Assembly: GCF_900177665.1 (NCBI RefSeq)
Contig: NZ_FXAW01000006.1
Location: forward strand, 124,001 to 188,000
Reading direction: 5' to 3'
Length of the DNA: 64,000 bases
Origin: Marivirga sericea
Lineage (GTDB): Bacteria > Bacteroidota > Bacteroidia > Cytophagales > Cyclobacteriaceae
The notes under the pieces are model-generated. The model had not been told where the DNA came from. It was given only the letters and a program-made list of their open reading frames with translations, and did no database searches. This document shows, piece by piece, positions 15,767-27,379 of the stretch; position 1 is the first letter of the stretch; each line of letters opens with the position of its first letter. Both the position numbers and the translations under genes were made by a program.

Positions 15767-17596
15767 TCAAGAAACGGATTGTATTTCAATCAGCTTTTTA
15801 TAAACCCCTCCATTTTCCATTAGTCGTTCGTGTTTGCCTTCTTCAATGATTTCTCCCTCTTGCATAACATAAATTCTATCTGCTTCTTGAATGGTACTCA
15901 ACCTATGCGCGATCACGATGGATGTACGATTCTTCATTAATTTGGTTAAAGCATCTTGCACCAGCTTTTCAGATTCAGAATCTAAAGCAGAGGTGGCTTC
16001 GTCCAAGATCAGAATATCTGGGTTTTTTAAGATAGCTCTAGCAATGCTTACTCTTTGTCTTTGTCCGCCAGAAAGCTTAGTTCCTCTTTCTCCTATCACT
16101 GCATCATAAGCCCCATCCATTTGAGTAATAAAATCATGAGCATTAGCAACTTTAGCTGCTTGCATTACTTCTTCTAGTGTGCACTCAGGCTTTCCAAAGG
16201 CTATGTTATTAAAGATACTGTCATTAAATAATATAGATTCTTGGCTTACTATCCCCATTTTGGCCCTCAGGCTCTCAACTGTGATGTCTTTAATACAAGT
16301 ACCGTCTATTTGTACTTCACCAGCTATCGGGTCATAGAAGCGAGGAATTAAATCTGCTAAAGTTGATTTCCCTCCTCCCGATGGGCCCACTAAAGCAATT
16401 GTTTCTCCTTTTTGAATATTGATATTAATATTTTTTAATACCTTCTCTTCCCCATAGGCGAATGAGACATTCTTAAAACTAAGCACACTTTTAAATTCAT
16501 CTAACCTTTTTGAGGATTGTTTATCTTTTATGGCTGGCTCCAAGTCAATGATTCCAAAAATCCTCTCAGCAGAGGCTAAACCTCTTTGAACATTACTGAA
16601 TGCGGTAGATAAAGCTTTTGCAGGCACTAGTAATTGAGAATATATAGCAATGAAGGTAATAAAGCTCCCTGCATCTAACTCCGATTCGCCTTCCAAGATC
16701 ATAGCTCCGCCAATTAGTAAGACTCCGACCACTACAAATACGCCTAGAAATTCAGAAGTTGGCCCTGATAAGGCCTGTCTTTTTTGCATGCTGATATTAA
16801 AACCTGCATAATTATCTACTTCTTTTTGGAAACGATTCTTCGAGAAATTAATAGCATTGAACGCTTTAATAATCCGCATACCGCTTAAGGTTTCCTCCAG
16901 GATATCTGAAATTCTCCCGATGGTCTCCTGACTTTTTCGGGCCTTCTTTTTTAATGAAATTGCAATATAAGAAATGATAAAACCGGAGACAGGAAGTATG
17001 ATTAAAGTGATTAAAGTAAGCTGAACGGATATAAAAAAAAGAGCTATGAAGTATCCAATTAGCATTAAAGGCTCCTTGATAATTACTTTTAAACTATTGA
17101 CTACTGTATTCTCGACTTCCTGTACATCTGCCATCACCTTAGACATGATATTCCCTTTTCGTTCTTCAGTATAAAAGCCTATATGCATGTTTATTAACCT
17201 ATTGTAGAGCGCATTCCGTAAATTAGAAATTACGTTTGCTTTTACGACAGCAGAAATCACTGCCAGTAAGTAGCGAAATAGGTTTGAGAAAAATATGCTG
17301 ACAATCAGAATGATGCAAACAAACTGAAGTGCAAGAAACTGATCTTCCTGCATGATGGAGAGGAAGTAAAAATCAAATACTTCTTTAAAATACTGTATGC
17401 TTAAGCTGAAATCAGGTAAGACTTCAGGTATTTCATTTTGTTCCTCTTTCACCTTGAACAAAACATTCAGTACAGGCGCTAATATACCTAGGGTAATTAC
17501 ACTAAATACAGTTTGAAGTAAAGCATAAACCAGATATTGTGGAGCTAACCATCCTAAAGGTCTTGCATAAGAAAGTACTCTAAAATATGTTTTCAC
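15767..17596 (-). CDS. ABC exporter of the MsbA/lipid A flippase type
   Basis: A 609-residue half-transporter. An N-terminal type IV exporter membrane domain with about six helices (residues about 15-340) is followed by an ATPase domain with Walker A GPSGGGKST, signature LSGGQRQR and Walker B ILILDEATSALD, then the switch histidine in IVIAHRL. Its length and fusion order are those of MsbA-like lipid or drug exporters that act as homodimers. The stop overlaps no other gene and the next gene downstream is 129 bp away. MsbA is the best guess for the essential lipid A flippase, but substrate cannot be read from sequence. Confidence 0.85.
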   Translation of the reverse strand: MKTYFRVLSYARPLGWLAPQYLVYALLQTVFSVITLGILAPVLNVLFKVKEEQNEIPEVLPDFSLSIQYFKEVFDFYFLSIMQEDQFLALQFVCIILIVSIFFSNLFRYLLAVISAVVKANVISNLRNALYNRLINMHIGFYTEERKGNIMSKVMADVQEVENTVVNSLKVIIKEPLMLIGYFIALFFISVQLTLITLIILPVSGFIISYIAISLKKKARKSQETIGRISDILEETLSGMRIIKAFNAINFSKNRFQKEVDNYAGFNISMQKRQALSGPTSEFLGVFVVVGVLLIGGAMILEGESELDAGSFITFIAIYSQLLVPAKALSTAFSNVQRGLASAERIFGIIDLEPAIKDKQSSKRLDEFKSVLSFKNVSFAYGEEKVLKNININIQKGETIALVGPSGGGKSTLADLIPRFYDPIAGEVQIDGTCIKDITVESLRAKMGIVSQESILFNDSIFNNIAFGKPECTLEEVMQAAKVANAHDFITQMDGAYDAVIGERGTKLSGGQRQRVSIARAILKNPDILILDEATSALDSESEKLVQDALTKLMKNRTSIVIAHRLSTIQEADRIYVMQEGEIIEEGKHERLMENGGVYKKLIEIQSVS

Positions 17597-17720
17597 GAAT
17601 ATTGAATTGGTTTTTCAGTCAGTTTTGATTCATCCATTAAGGGATAAGACTATTTTTTTAGACTTGTTGGCAATTTACAAGATATTGTTGGTATTAAGAA
17701 CTCAGAAACACTTGTTGTAT

Positions 17721-17760
17721 AAAAACGAAAAAAGCCGATTTACATTTCAGTAAACCGGCT
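17721..17760 (-). terminator. Terminator of the atpD-atpC operon
   Basis: On the minus strand AGCCGGTTTAC pairs with GTAAATCGGCT around a short loop and is followed by TTTTTTCG and more T residues. It lies 27 bp past the atpC stop codon. Confidence 0.85.
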
Positions 17761-17786
17761 CATTCTTTTATATATATTTAACTAAA

Positions 17787-18035
17787 CTACTCTTCAATCA
17801 CTTTTTCAGCTAGAACAGTAATGTTATTATTTAAAACCTCTACTACGCCACCGTCTACCACAATAGTTTTGGTTTTACCGCCATCAGAAAATTTCAAGTC
17901 TCCTTTGTCTAATGAACTAATTAGTGGTGCGTGGTTATTCAAAACCTGAAAAGAACCATTGCTCCCCGGAAAAGTAGCAGAATCTACATTTCCTTTAAAC
18001 ACATTTTTTTCCGGTGTAATGATTTCTAAAAGCAT
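17787..18035 (-). CDS. atpC: ATP synthase F1 epsilon subunit
   Basis: An 82-residue protein with the epsilon beta-sandwich signature: LEIITPEKNVFKGNVDSATFPGSNG and then FQVLNNHAPLISSL. It lacks the long C-terminal helical hairpin of E. coli epsilon; such short forms are normal in Bacteroidota. The subunit couples the gamma shaft to proton flow and can inhibit ATP hydrolysis. It follows atpD by 10 bp and shares its promoter. The other F1Fo genes are not nearby, which is the usual split arrangement for this phylum. Confidence 0.93.
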   Translation of the reverse strand: MLLEIITPEKNVFKGNVDSATFPGSNGSFQVLNNHAPLISSLDKGDLKFSDGGKTKTIVVDGGVVEVLNNNITVLAEKVIEE

Positions 18036-18045
18036 AATTTCAATT

Positions 18046-19557
<1,512 letters not shown>

Positions 19558-19602
19558 TTAATAATTATAAATAAAATAAAATTGCTATCTTCTTTCAGGG
19601 TG

Positions 19603-19633
19603 CAAAGCTAAGGTTTAATTCAATTATAACAAA
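19603..19633 (-). promoter_or_regulatory. Promoter of atpD-atpC
   Basis: On the minus strand a -33 TTTG (19630-19633) and a -7 TAGCTTTG (19603-19610) are separated by exactly 19 bases, an ideal Bacteroidota promoter, 49 bp upstream of the atpD start. Confidence 0.7.
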
Positions 19634-19742
19634 GCATTTTTAGCTTTCGGTTTGAGTTGACTTAGAAATTCCGAAGTCAAATGCTTGATGTATTTTGAAA
19701 TTTTTATTTTTTCCTGCCTTTGTTCGCTTTTTCTAGTATTGA

Positions 19743-20999
19743 TTATAAGCCAAAAGCCTCCTTTACTTTATCAACATAATCCAATTTCTCCCAAGTGAAA
19801 AGCTCTACATCTTTCGAGAAAATATCTCCATTGCTAGCATTAAAAGTTTTCTTTTCAGTTCTTGGTTCTCTTCCCATGTGCCCATAAGCAGCAGATTCAC
19901 TGTACATTGGATTTCTTAATTTTAATCGGGTTTCGATTGCATAAGGACGCATATCGAATATTTGAGAAACTTTTTTGGCGATTTCACCATCTGTCATATC
20001 TACATTAGCGCTTCCGTACGTACTAACATAGATCCCCATAGGTTCCACAACTCCAATAGCATAAGAAACTTGTACTAATATTTCATCTGCAACACCAGCC
20101 GCTACTAAGTTTTTAGCGATATGACGAGTGGCATAAGCTGCAGATCTGTCTACTTTTGAGGGATCCTTTCCAGAAAAAGCTCCACCACCGTGAGCTCCTT
20201 TTCCACCGTAAGTATCCACTATAATTTTTCTTCCTGTTAAACCAGCATCACCATGAGGCCCACCAATTACAAACTTTCCTGTAGGATTTATATGATATTT
20301 GATATCATCATTAAAAAGCTTTTGTAATTCAGGCTTTAATTGAGCTTTCACTCTAGGAATTAAAATATTGATGATGTCATTTTTGATTTTAGTCAACATC
20401 TTTTCATCATCATTATCAAAGCCATCATGTTGAGTAGAAACCACTATAGCTTCTATTCTCTGTGGAATATTATCATCAGAATACTCAATAGTAACCTGAG
20501 ATTTAGAATCTGGCCTAAGATATTGGATTTCATTATTCTCTCTCCTTAAGTTAGCTAATTCCATTAGAATCTTATGAGAAAGATCTAAAGCTAGAGGCAT
20601 ATAATTTTCTGTCTCTTTAGTTGCATAACCAAACATCATACCTTGATCACCAGCACCCTGTTCTTCAGGATTACCTCGATCCACTCCTTGATTGATATCT
20701 TGAGATTGCTCATGAATAGTAGAAATAACTCCACAAGAGTTGCCATCAAACATATACTCGCCTTTGGTGTATCCTATTCTATTGATCACGTCTCTGGCTA
20801 CTTGCTGAACGTCTACATAAGAATTACTGCGAACCTCACCGCTCAATACTGTCAAGCCAGTTGTTACCAAGGTTTCGCAAGCCACTTTGGATTGTGGGTC
20901 AAAAGCTAAGAAATTATCTAATAATGCGTCAGAAATCTGATCGGCTACTTTATCAGGATGTCCTTCTGAAACCGACTCTGAGGTAAATAAATATGGCAT
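19743..20999 (-). CDS. metK: S-adenosylmethionine synthetase
   Basis: A 418-residue MAT enzyme that makes SAM from ATP and methionine. Conserved signatures are [18 protein letters not shown] at the N-terminus, [12 protein letters not shown] mid-protein and the P-loop-like [19 protein letters not shown]. It is slightly longer than the E. coli enzyme (384), with short extra loops. It stands in its own transcription unit: a CAAATTTA at 21022-21029 reads TAAATTTG on the minus strand, a fit to the -7 box. No SAM riboswitch structure is evident in the short leader. Confidence 0.96.
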   Translation of the reverse strand: MPYLFTSESVSEGHPDKVADQISDALLDNFLAFDPQSKVACETLVTTGLTVLSGEVRSNSYVDVQQVARDVINRIGYTKGEYMFDGNSCGVISTIHEQSQDINQGVDRGNPEEQGAGDQGMMFGYATKETENYMPLALDLSHKILMELANLRRENNEIQYLRPDSKSQVTIEYSDDNIPQRIEAIVVSTQHDGFDNDDEKMLTKIKNDIINILIPRVKAQLKPELQKLFNDDIKYHINPTGKFVIGGPHGDAGLTGRKIIVDTYGGKGAHGGGAFSGKDPSKVDRSAAYATRHIAKNLVAAGVADEILVQVSYAIGVVEPMGIYVSTYGSANVDMTDGEIAKKVSQIFDMRPYAIETRLKLRNPMYSESAAYGHMGREPRTEKKTFNASNGDIFSKDVELFTWEKLDYVDKVKEAFGL

Positions 21000-21021
21000 A
21001 ACGTTTTAATTTTTCAGTGGG

Positions 21022-21029
21022 CAAATTTA
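21022..21029 (-). promoter_or_regulatory. Predicted -7 box of metK
   Basis: TAAATTTG on the minus strand fits TAnnTTTG, 23 bp before the start codon. No clear TTG -33 box is seen at 19 bases, so the assignment is tentative. Confidence 0.35.
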
Positions 21030-21081
21030 ATAGACTATTTATAATTATTTTAATTTATTTCTGATTTCTATAAGGCACTGA

Positions 21082-21792
21082 TCAATTGAGGCCTAAAAGA
21101 AAAATGCAAGGTACTTTATGTAATTCAGGCTTATTCTTTTTCCAGTTCTCAATGGTATCCGTCTTTATTATTTCATCCTCAGCATTAATGTTTTTTGCAA
21201 TACATAATTTCATTTGAGGGGCACAGGTCTTTAAAAGATCCTCAACCAATTGATTATTGCGATAAGGGGTTTCCATGAAAATCTGCGTTTCACTTGTTTT
21301 GAACACTTTTTGTTCGAGCTGCCGAATTACTTGCGATTTTTCTTTTTTATCGATTGGCAAATAGCCGGAAAAAGCAAAAGATTGACCACTGAAGCCTGAG
21401 GCCATTAAAGCTAAGAATATGGATGAGGGCCCAACCCAAGGTTCTACTCTTATCTCATGTTCATGAGCGTAAGAAACTGCTTTTGAACCTGGATCAGCAA
21501 TGCCGGGGCAACCAGCTTCTGACATAATACCAATAGATTTGCCTTCAAAAAGCGGTTGCATTAAACCTGCAATTTTTGATTCTTCTGTTTTCTTGCTCAA
21601 TTCATGAAAGCTGATCTCAGGTATCGGTTTACTAATATTCATTGCACTCAAACATCTTCTAGCTGTTCTGACATTCTCCACCAAGTAATAATCTAGAAGA
21701 TTACATAGTTGGATTAAGTCTGGAGACAATGCTTTTGTCTCAGAATTGGGCGCAATCACTGTGGGAATTAAATATAGAACTCCTTTTTTCAT
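21082..21792 (-). CDS. RsmI-like SAM-dependent methyltransferase (tetrapyrrole methylase fold)
   Basis: A 236-residue protein of the tetrapyrrole methylase superfamily. Seen are the N-terminal LYLIPTVIAP strand, SIGIMSEAGCPGIADPG (like the SEAG-P-I-DPG loop of RsmI) and VGPSSIFLALMASGFSGQSFAFSGYLP. RsmI 2'-O-methylates C1402 of 16S rRNA; many Bacteroidota carry this shorter paralogue besides full RsmI, so the exact substrate is uncertain. It lies 45 bp before the end of corA on the same strand. Confidence 0.8.
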   Translation of the reverse strand: MKKGVLYLIPTVIAPNSETKALSPDLIQLCNLLDYYLVENVRTARRCLSAMNISKPIPEISFHELSKKTEESKIAGLMQPLFEGKSIGIMSEAGCPGIADPGSKAVSYAHEHEIRVEPWVGPSSIFLALMASGFSGQSFAFSGYLPIDKKEKSQVIRQLEQKVFKTSETQIFMETPYRNNQLVEDLLKTCAPQMKLCIAKNINAEDEIIKTDTIENWKKNKPELHKVPCIFLLGLN

Positions 21793-21837
21793 AAGCTTAG
21801 ATACATTAAAAGGACTACCTTAGAGAGTTGTCATCTA

Positions 21838-22980
21838 TTACATCCACTTTTTATATTTGAAGATCGCCAACGTTACCACTGCCATTCCGATTATCAATGA
21901 CCAAAAGTAAGCATATCCAAATTCCCATTTAAATTCCGGGACATTTTCAAAATTGATTCCATATACTCCGGCAATGAAAGTAAGCGGGATGAAAATTACA
22001 GAGAAGATAGTAAGCGTTTTCATTACTTGATTCAGCTTATTACTGATAACTGACTGATATAAATCTCCTAAACTAGAAATGAAGTCTCGGTAGGTTTCCA
22101 CTGAATCTATTGCTTGGATGGTATGGTCGTAAACATCTCTAATAAAGAGGCGAGTTGATTTTCGGATCAACTTAATTTCGTCCCTTTCCAATTTAACAAT
22201 CACTTCCCTTAATGGCCAAACAGACCTCCGAATATGAATTAACTCTCGCTTTAAAGTGTAAAGTAGGTCAAAATCTCTTTTTTGCCCTTGGAACATTATG
22301 CGTTCTTCAATCTCTTCTAATATATCTCCGAATTTTTCCAAGACGATGAAATAATGATCGACAACAGTATCAATCAGTGCGTAAAGTAGATAATCAAGCC
22401 CTTCTCTTCTGATCCGACCTTTGCCAGCTCTCAATCTGTTTCGCACTGCTTCAAAAGTATCTCCTTTTCTTTCCTGAAAAGTGATCAGCAGATTTTTGGT
22501 CAAGACAAAGCTGACCTGCTCATTAAGGGTTTTCTTTTTCTTTTCATCAAATTGCAACATTTTTAGCGCTACAAAGAGATAGTTTTCGGTATCATCAATC
22601 TGTGGTCGCTGGCCAACAGATAAAATATCTTCCATCGTTAATGGATGGATTTGAAAAGCATCACAAATTTCTTTCACCTTTTCAGAATGGTGAATACCTT
22701 CAATGTTTACCCAGTAGAATTTACCATCTTGGGGAATGTTAATCACTTCCTCTAAAGAAATATTTGATTTTTCTTCTAGGTGATTTTCACTAAATTCAAA
22801 AAGGTCAATGTTAAAAGGAGTATCCTTTCGAAAGCCGGTGTAAATTGCACTCCCAGGCGGAAGGCCAGCAGTCTTTGCACTTTCTCCGAACATCCCACGG
22901 ATGCCAGAATATAAGTTAAGCGGCTCCTCAACAAGGAGCCGCTTAGGTAAGTTTATTATTTTCTTTGTGAGTTTATCCAT
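21838..22980 (-). CDS. corA: CorA-family Mg2+/Co2+ transporter
   Basis: A 380-residue CorA protein: a long cytoplasmic funnel domain, then two C-terminal membrane helices with the selectivity motif [10 protein letters not shown] between them and a basic tail KYKKWM. The family forms pentameric channels gated by cytosolic Mg2+. The annotated ATG at 22980 overlaps rho by 8 bp, but the first 29 residues are encoded over a perfect 11-bp hairpin. The downstream ATG at 22893 ([20 protein letters not shown]) would give a more typical CorA start and place the hairpin in the leader. The start is therefore uncertain. Confidence 0.9.
   Translation of the reverse strand: MDKLTKKIINLPKRLLVEEPLNLYSGIRGMFGESAKTAGLPPGSAIYTGFRKDTPFNIDLFEFSENHLEEKSNISLEEVINIPQDGKFYWVNIEGIHHSEKVKEICDAFQIHPLTMEDILSVGQRPQIDDTENYLFVALKMLQFDEKKKKTLNEQVSFVLTKNLLITFQERKGDTFEAVRNRLRAGKGRIRREGLDYLLYALIDTVVDHYFIVLEKFGDILEEIEERIMFQGQKRDFDLLYTLKRELIHIRRSVWPLREVIVKLERDEIKLIRKSTRLFIRDVYDHTIQAIDSVETYRDFISSLGDLYQSVISNKLNQVMKTLTIFSVIFIPLTFIAGVYGINFENVPEFKWEFGYAYFWSLIIGMAVVTLAIFKYKKWM
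22918..22944 (-). terminator. Strong hairpin at the rho-corA junction
   Basis: AAGCGGCTCCT and AGGAGCCGCTT are perfect 11-base arms around a five-base loop, 29 bp past the rho stop and inside the first codons of the longest corA frame. Only a weak U-rich tail follows. It may be a rho terminator, an attenuator, or a translation-control element for corA. Confidence 0.6.
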
Positions 22981-24580
22981 TCATGGAAATCAAAAACTCA
23001 TCATTATCCACAGTGCCTTTCATTTTCGTCAATAAAAGATCCATTGCTTCACCTGAGTTCATGTCTGCCATGAATTTACGTAATATCCAAACTCTTTGCA
23101 ATTCTTCTTTGCTCATTAATAGATCTTCTCTTCTAGTACCAGAAGCAGGGACATCAATGGCAGGGAAAATTCGCTTATTAGCTAATTTTCTATCTAAAAC
23201 TAATTCCATATTACCTGTACCTTTGAATTCCTCGAAGATCACTTCATCCATTTTAGAACCGGTTTCAATTAGAGCAGTTGCTAAAATGGTTAATGATCCA
23301 CCATTTTCTAAGTTACGTGCTGCTCCAAAGAATCTTTTAGGCTTATGTAATGCATTAGCATCCACACCACCAGATAGAATCTTACCAGAAGATGGGATGA
23401 CAGTGTTGTATGCTCTTGCTAGTCGTGTAATAGAATCTAAAAGAATCACAACATCGTGACCACACTCCACCATTCTTTTGGCTTTTTCTAATACCATGCT
23501 CGCCACCTTCACATGTCGGTCAGCTTGTTCATCAAAAGTAGAACTTACCACTTCTGCTTTTACAGAACGTGCCATATCAGTAACCTCCTCAGGTCGCTCA
23601 TCGATTAGTAAAATTAATAAATAAGCTTCTGGATGATTTTCAGCCATCGCATTTGCCACTTCTTTCAATAGCTCTGTTTTACCTGTTTTAGGCTGAGCAA
23701 CAATCATTCCTCTTTGACCTTTACCGATTGGCGCAAATAAATCTAATATACGAGTAGAATATTTGTTCGGCTTAGTGCTTAGGTTGAATTTTTCTTCCGG
23801 GAAAAGTGGAGTTAAGTATTCAAAAGGAACTCTGTCTCTGATTTCTTCAGTAGTTTTTCCATTGACAGAAGATACCCTTAATAAAGCAAAATACTTTTCA
23901 CCTTCTTTTGGGGGTCTAATTTGTCCTTTAACTGTGTCTCCGGTTTTTAAACCAAATAATTTGATTTGAGATGGAGAAACGTAGATGTCATCTGGGCTTG
24001 CAAGATAATTGTAATCAGAAGAACGCAAGAACCCGTATCCGTCTTGCATCATTTCCAATACGCCTTCATTTTCAATGATACCATCGAAATCTTTAATGTC
24101 TGCTTTTTTCGAACGATTTTCGTTCCTTTCCTGTCTAGGGGGTCTATCACCTTTGTCATTTGAACGTTCCGTTCTCTCAGGCCTTGGTCTTTTATCTTTT
24201 GGCGCTGGTCTAGGCTTGCGTTCCTGCTTATCATCTGCATCAGATGACTGATCAGCTGGAGTTTGCTCCGGTTTTTTCTCAGGCTTAGCTTCGGCTTTTT
24301 CTTCCTTTTTAGGCGCTTTAGCTTGTGGTTTTTCCTCCTTCTTCTCTGGAGATTTTGCTCTCGGAGCTGCTTCTTTTTTATGGGCCGGAGCTGCTTTTGG
24401 AGCTGATTTTTCCTCTTCTTTTTTTGGTAAATCACTTTCAGGTAAAAGTGCTTGTTGATCCAAAATTTTGTAAATCAATTCTTTCTTCGGCAATTTCTTG
24501 TACTGAGATACTCCCAGTTTTTCTGCTATTTCTTTAAGTTCAGAAAGTAGCTTTAAGTTTAATTCTTCAATGTTATACAT
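22973..24580 (-). CDS. rho: Transcription termination factor Rho
   Basis: A 535-residue Rho hexameric helicase. An N-terminal SAP-like Rho_N segment ([20 protein letters not shown]) is followed by a K/E/P/R-rich insertion at about residues 48-165, the RNA-binding cold-shock-like domain ([19 protein letters not shown]) and the ATPase with Walker [18 protein letters not shown] and [12 protein letters not shown]. The charged insertion, typical of Bacteroidota Rho, accounts for most of the excess over E. coli Rho (419). It stops transcripts by threading RNA through the ring. It precedes corA, with an 8-bp overlap in the long frame. Confidence 0.97.
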   Translation of the reverse strand: MYNIEELNLKLLSELKEIAEKLGVSQYKKLPKKELIYKILDQQALLPESDLPKKEEEKSAPKAAPAHKKEAAPRAKSPEKKEEKPQAKAPKKEEKAEAKPEKKPEQTPADQSSDADDKQERKPRPAPKDKRPRPERTERSNDKGDRPPRQERNENRSKKADIKDFDGIIENEGVLEMMQDGYGFLRSSDYNYLASPDDIYVSPSQIKLFGLKTGDTVKGQIRPPKEGEKYFALLRVSSVNGKTTEEIRDRVPFEYLTPLFPEEKFNLSTKPNKYSTRILDLFAPIGKGQRGMIVAQPKTGKTELLKEVANAMAENHPEAYLLILLIDERPEEVTDMARSVKAEVVSSTFDEQADRHVKVASMVLEKAKRMVECGHDVVILLDSITRLARAYNTVIPSSGKILSGGVDANALHKPKRFFGAARNLENGGSLTILATALIETGSKMDEVIFEEFKGTGNMELVLDRKLANKRIFPAIDVPASGTRREDLLMSKEELQRVWILRKFMADMNSGEAMDLLLTKMKGTVDNDEFLISMNG

Positions 24581-24832
24581 AAAGGGACTTTTACTTGTTC
24601 AGGATTTGAGACCCTGATTTTTTGGTATGGTAAATTTGATATTATGTTTTTGGATTTTTTTGAACGAGACATTTGAACTTTGCCCCATATTCTTTTTAGA
24701 TAGTACAATGATATGCTAAGCATTTTTAATTGTCAAGCAAATTAAGAAATATAAAGTAGAAATTCTCATTTAAGATGTGTTTCTGTTTATAATACGGTTA
24801 AAAATAGCTTATTTTGCCAAAAATTTTTAAAA

Positions 24833-26107
24833 ATGTTACAAGTTGCAAATTTGCGGGAAGATAAAGCCAATGCAGTAAAAGGCTTATTAAAAAGGAATAT
24901 TGATAATGCAGAATCTTTAATCGATGGCGTAATTGCTTTAGATGACAGAAGGAAAGCGTTGCAAACTGAATTAGACTCAGTTTTGGCAGAATCAAACCAA
25001 ATTTCCAAAAGCATAGGCATTTTGATGAAAGAGGGTAAAAAGCAAGAGGCAGAAGAAGTAAAAGCCAAAACCGCTGAATTGAAGCAACGCAGTAAAATTT
25101 TGCAGGAAGAATCTCAGGAGATAGAGAAAGAATTAACGAATAGTCTTTATCAAATCCCAAATATCCCTCATGAGGATGTAAAGCAGGGGAAAGGTGAGGA
25201 TGATAACGAAATTCTTTCTGAACATGGTCAAAAACCAGATCTGTATGCTGGGAAGAAGCCCCACTGGGACCTGATTAAAGAGTATGATATCATTGATTTT
25301 GATTTAGGAATTAAAATCACAGGAGCGGGTTTTCCAGTTTACAAGGGCAAAGGAGCTAGAATGCAGCGAGCTTTATTGAATTTCTTCTTAGATGAAGCAA
25401 ATAAACAAGGCTTCAAAGAAATTCAACCCCCAGTTGTTGTGAATGAAGCATCCGGAATCGGGACTGGTCAATTGCCGGATAAGGAAGGTCAAATGTATCA
25501 TCTTGAGGATACAGATTTATACCTTATTCCTACCGCAGAAGTGCCGATTACTAATCTATTGAGAGGTGATATTATAAACGAAGAAGATTTACCCATTAAA
25601 TTAACAGCTTATACGCCCTGTTTCCGAAAAGAAGCGGGCTCTTGGGGAGCACACGTAAGGGGTTTGAATCGTCTACATCAATTTGATAAAGTAGAAATTG
25701 TGCAGGTCCAGCATCCAGACAAATCCTATGAGGCATTGGCGGAAATGAGTAATTATATCCAAAGCTTGCTAAAGAAATTAGAGTTACCGTATAGAGTTTT
25801 AAGATTATGCGGAGGAGATTTGGGTTTCACAGCAGCTTTAACTTATGATATGGAAGTTTGGTCTGCCGCACAAGAAAAGTGGCTAGAGGTTAGTTCGGTT
25901 TCTAATTTTGAAACTTATCAGTCTAACCGATTAAAATTGCGTTACAAAGATGCGGATAAGAAAAAACATTTGTTGCACACTTTAAATGGTAGTGCACTAG
26001 CCTTCCCAAGAATCTTAGCTGCCATATTGGAGAATAATCAATCAGAGAAAGGGATTCGAGTGCCTAAAATCTTACAATCTTACACGGGTTTTGAATGGAT
26101 TGATTAA
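24833..26107 (+). CDS. serS: Seryl-tRNA synthetase
   Basis: A 424-residue class II synthetase. The N-terminal coiled-coil tRNA-binding arm is at about residues 28-100 (ALDDRRKALQTELDSVLAESNQ), followed by class II motif 2 (YTPCFRKEAGSWGAHVRGLNRLHQFDKVE) and motif 3 (LNGSALAFPRILAAILEN). It charges tRNA-Ser. It is divergent from rho, with a 252-bp spacer that should hold both promoters. Length is normal and nothing is missing. Confidence 0.97.
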   Translation: MLQVANLREDKANAVKGLLKRNIDNAESLIDGVIALDDRRKALQTELDSVLAESNQISKSIGILMKEGKKQEAEEVKAKTAELKQRSKILQEESQEIEKELTNSLYQIPNIPHEDVKQGKGEDDNEILSEHGQKPDLYAGKKPHWDLIKEYDIIDFDLGIKITGAGFPVYKGKGARMQRALLNFFLDEANKQGFKEIQPPVVVNEASGIGTGQLPDKEGQMYHLEDTDLYLIPTAEVPITNLLRGDIINEEDLPIKLTAYTPCFRKEAGSWGAHVRGLNRLHQFDKVEIVQVQHPDKSYEALAEMSNYIQSLLKKLELPYRVLRLCGGDLGFTAALTYDMEVWSAAQEKWLEVSSVSNFETYQSNRLKLRYKDADKKKHLLHTLNGSALAFPRILAAILENNQSEKGIRVPKILQSYTGFEWID

Positions 26108-26294
26108 TTTAGGATTCATTCAGAAGGAACTCAGACCTTTTAGGTTTAAGCGTTTAATTCATGTCAAAAGTTTAAAATGAATTATTTAAAAGAACGTGAA
26201 ACCTTCATTTTCTAAAAACATCTAGTTTTCCTAAACCTTAGGGACACTTCACGTATTAATTAAGTATTGATTATAATTCAATTGACTAATTAAG

Positions 26295-27275
26295 ATGCAA
26301 AACGTAGATGTTCTAATAATCGGAGCGGGGCCTATCGGCTTGGCTTGCGGAATTCAAGCAGAGTCAGAAGGGCTTTCTTACTTAATAGTAGATAAAGGCA
26401 CTTTAGTCAACTCTCTGTATCATTATCCTTATGGGATGACTTTCTTCAGTACTTCTGACAAATTAGAAATTGGTGGAGTTCCTTTTATCTCGCATAATCC
26501 GAAGCCTACGAGGATGGAAGCATTGGAATATTATAGGAGAGTAGCAAGTTCACATAGACTCAATACATCTTTATATAATCCCGTTAAGAACGTGGATAAA
26601 AATGAAAACGGCTTTAGGATAAGGACTGAGAAATTCGATCTATTGGCGCAGAATATCATTGTAGCTACTGGCTTTTACGATTTACCCCATAAATTAGGAA
26701 TTCAAGGAGAAGATTTGCCAAAAGTATCACATTATTATAAAGAGGCACATCCTTATTATGACATGAGATTAGCCATTGTTGGGGCTGCTAATTCTGCGGT
26801 AGATGCTGCCTTGGAATGTTATAGAAAAGGTGCGAAAGAAGTTACTATGGTGATTAGAGAAGAAGAAATCCGTAAAACCGTCAAATATTGGGTGAAACCT
26901 GATATTGAAAATCGAATTAAAGAAGGCAGTATTAAAGCGTATTTCGAAAGTGAAATAACTTCTATTAGAGAAAATCAGATAGACATCAAAACACCTGTGG
27001 GAGATAAAACTATCGAAAATGACTTTGTATTAGCTATGACAGGCTATGAGCCCAATTATGATTTCTTAAATGAAATGGGAGTTGAGAAAATAGCGGAACC
27101 ACCTTTTGCACCAGTGTATGATGCTGAAAGTATGGAGACCAATGTGGAGGGAATTTATCTAGCCGGGGTTATCTGCGGTGGCATGGAAACCAATAAATGG
27201 TTTATCGAAAACAGCAGAGTTCACGCAGATTTGATCATGGAAGACATAAAGAGTAAACGATTTGCAGCCATCTAA
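26295..27275 (+). CDS. ypdA: YpdA-family putative bacillithiol disulfide reductase
   Basis: A 326-residue FAD/NADPH oxidoreductase of the thioredoxin reductase fold without the CxxC redox pair. The N-terminal dinucleotide motif is IIGAGPIGLACG (residues 8-19) and the second is AIVGAANSAVDAALE. YpdA reduces bacillithiol disulfide in Firmicutes and is widespread in Bacteroidota, where the thiol partner is less certain. It is preceded by a 187-bp gap in which I see no gene. Confidence 0.85.
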   Translation: MQNVDVLIIGAGPIGLACGIQAESEGLSYLIVDKGTLVNSLYHYPYGMTFFSTSDKLEIGGVPFISHNPKPTRMEALEYYRRVASSHRLNTSLYNPVKNVDKNENGFRIRTEKFDLLAQNIIVATGFYDLPHKLGIQGEDLPKVSHYYKEAHPYYDMRLAIVGAANSAVDAALECYRKGAKEVTMVIREEEIRKTVKYWVKPDIENRIKEGSIKAYFESEITSIRENQIDIKTPVGDKTIENDFVLAMTGYEPNYDFLNEMGVEKIAEPPFAPVYDAESMETNVEGIYLAGVICGGMETNKWFIENSRVHADLIMEDIKSKRFAAI

Positions 27276-27379
27276 ATCTTGAAACAGTATCTAATAACTG
27301 GTATTTTAGAACTATTTCCTAAACAGTTTTAAATGTTTATATTTACTCTATCATTTAATTCTGAGACTTTTCTAAGCAT

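Noticed and set aside
22983-23459. Plus-strand frame of 158 residues antisense to rho
   Set aside because: No homology pattern or start context; it mirrors the highly conserved rho ATPase coding sequence.
24049-24435. Lysine/arginine-rich frame of 128 residues in the same strand as rho
   Set aside because: It is an out-of-frame reading of the low-complexity charged N-terminal region of rho.
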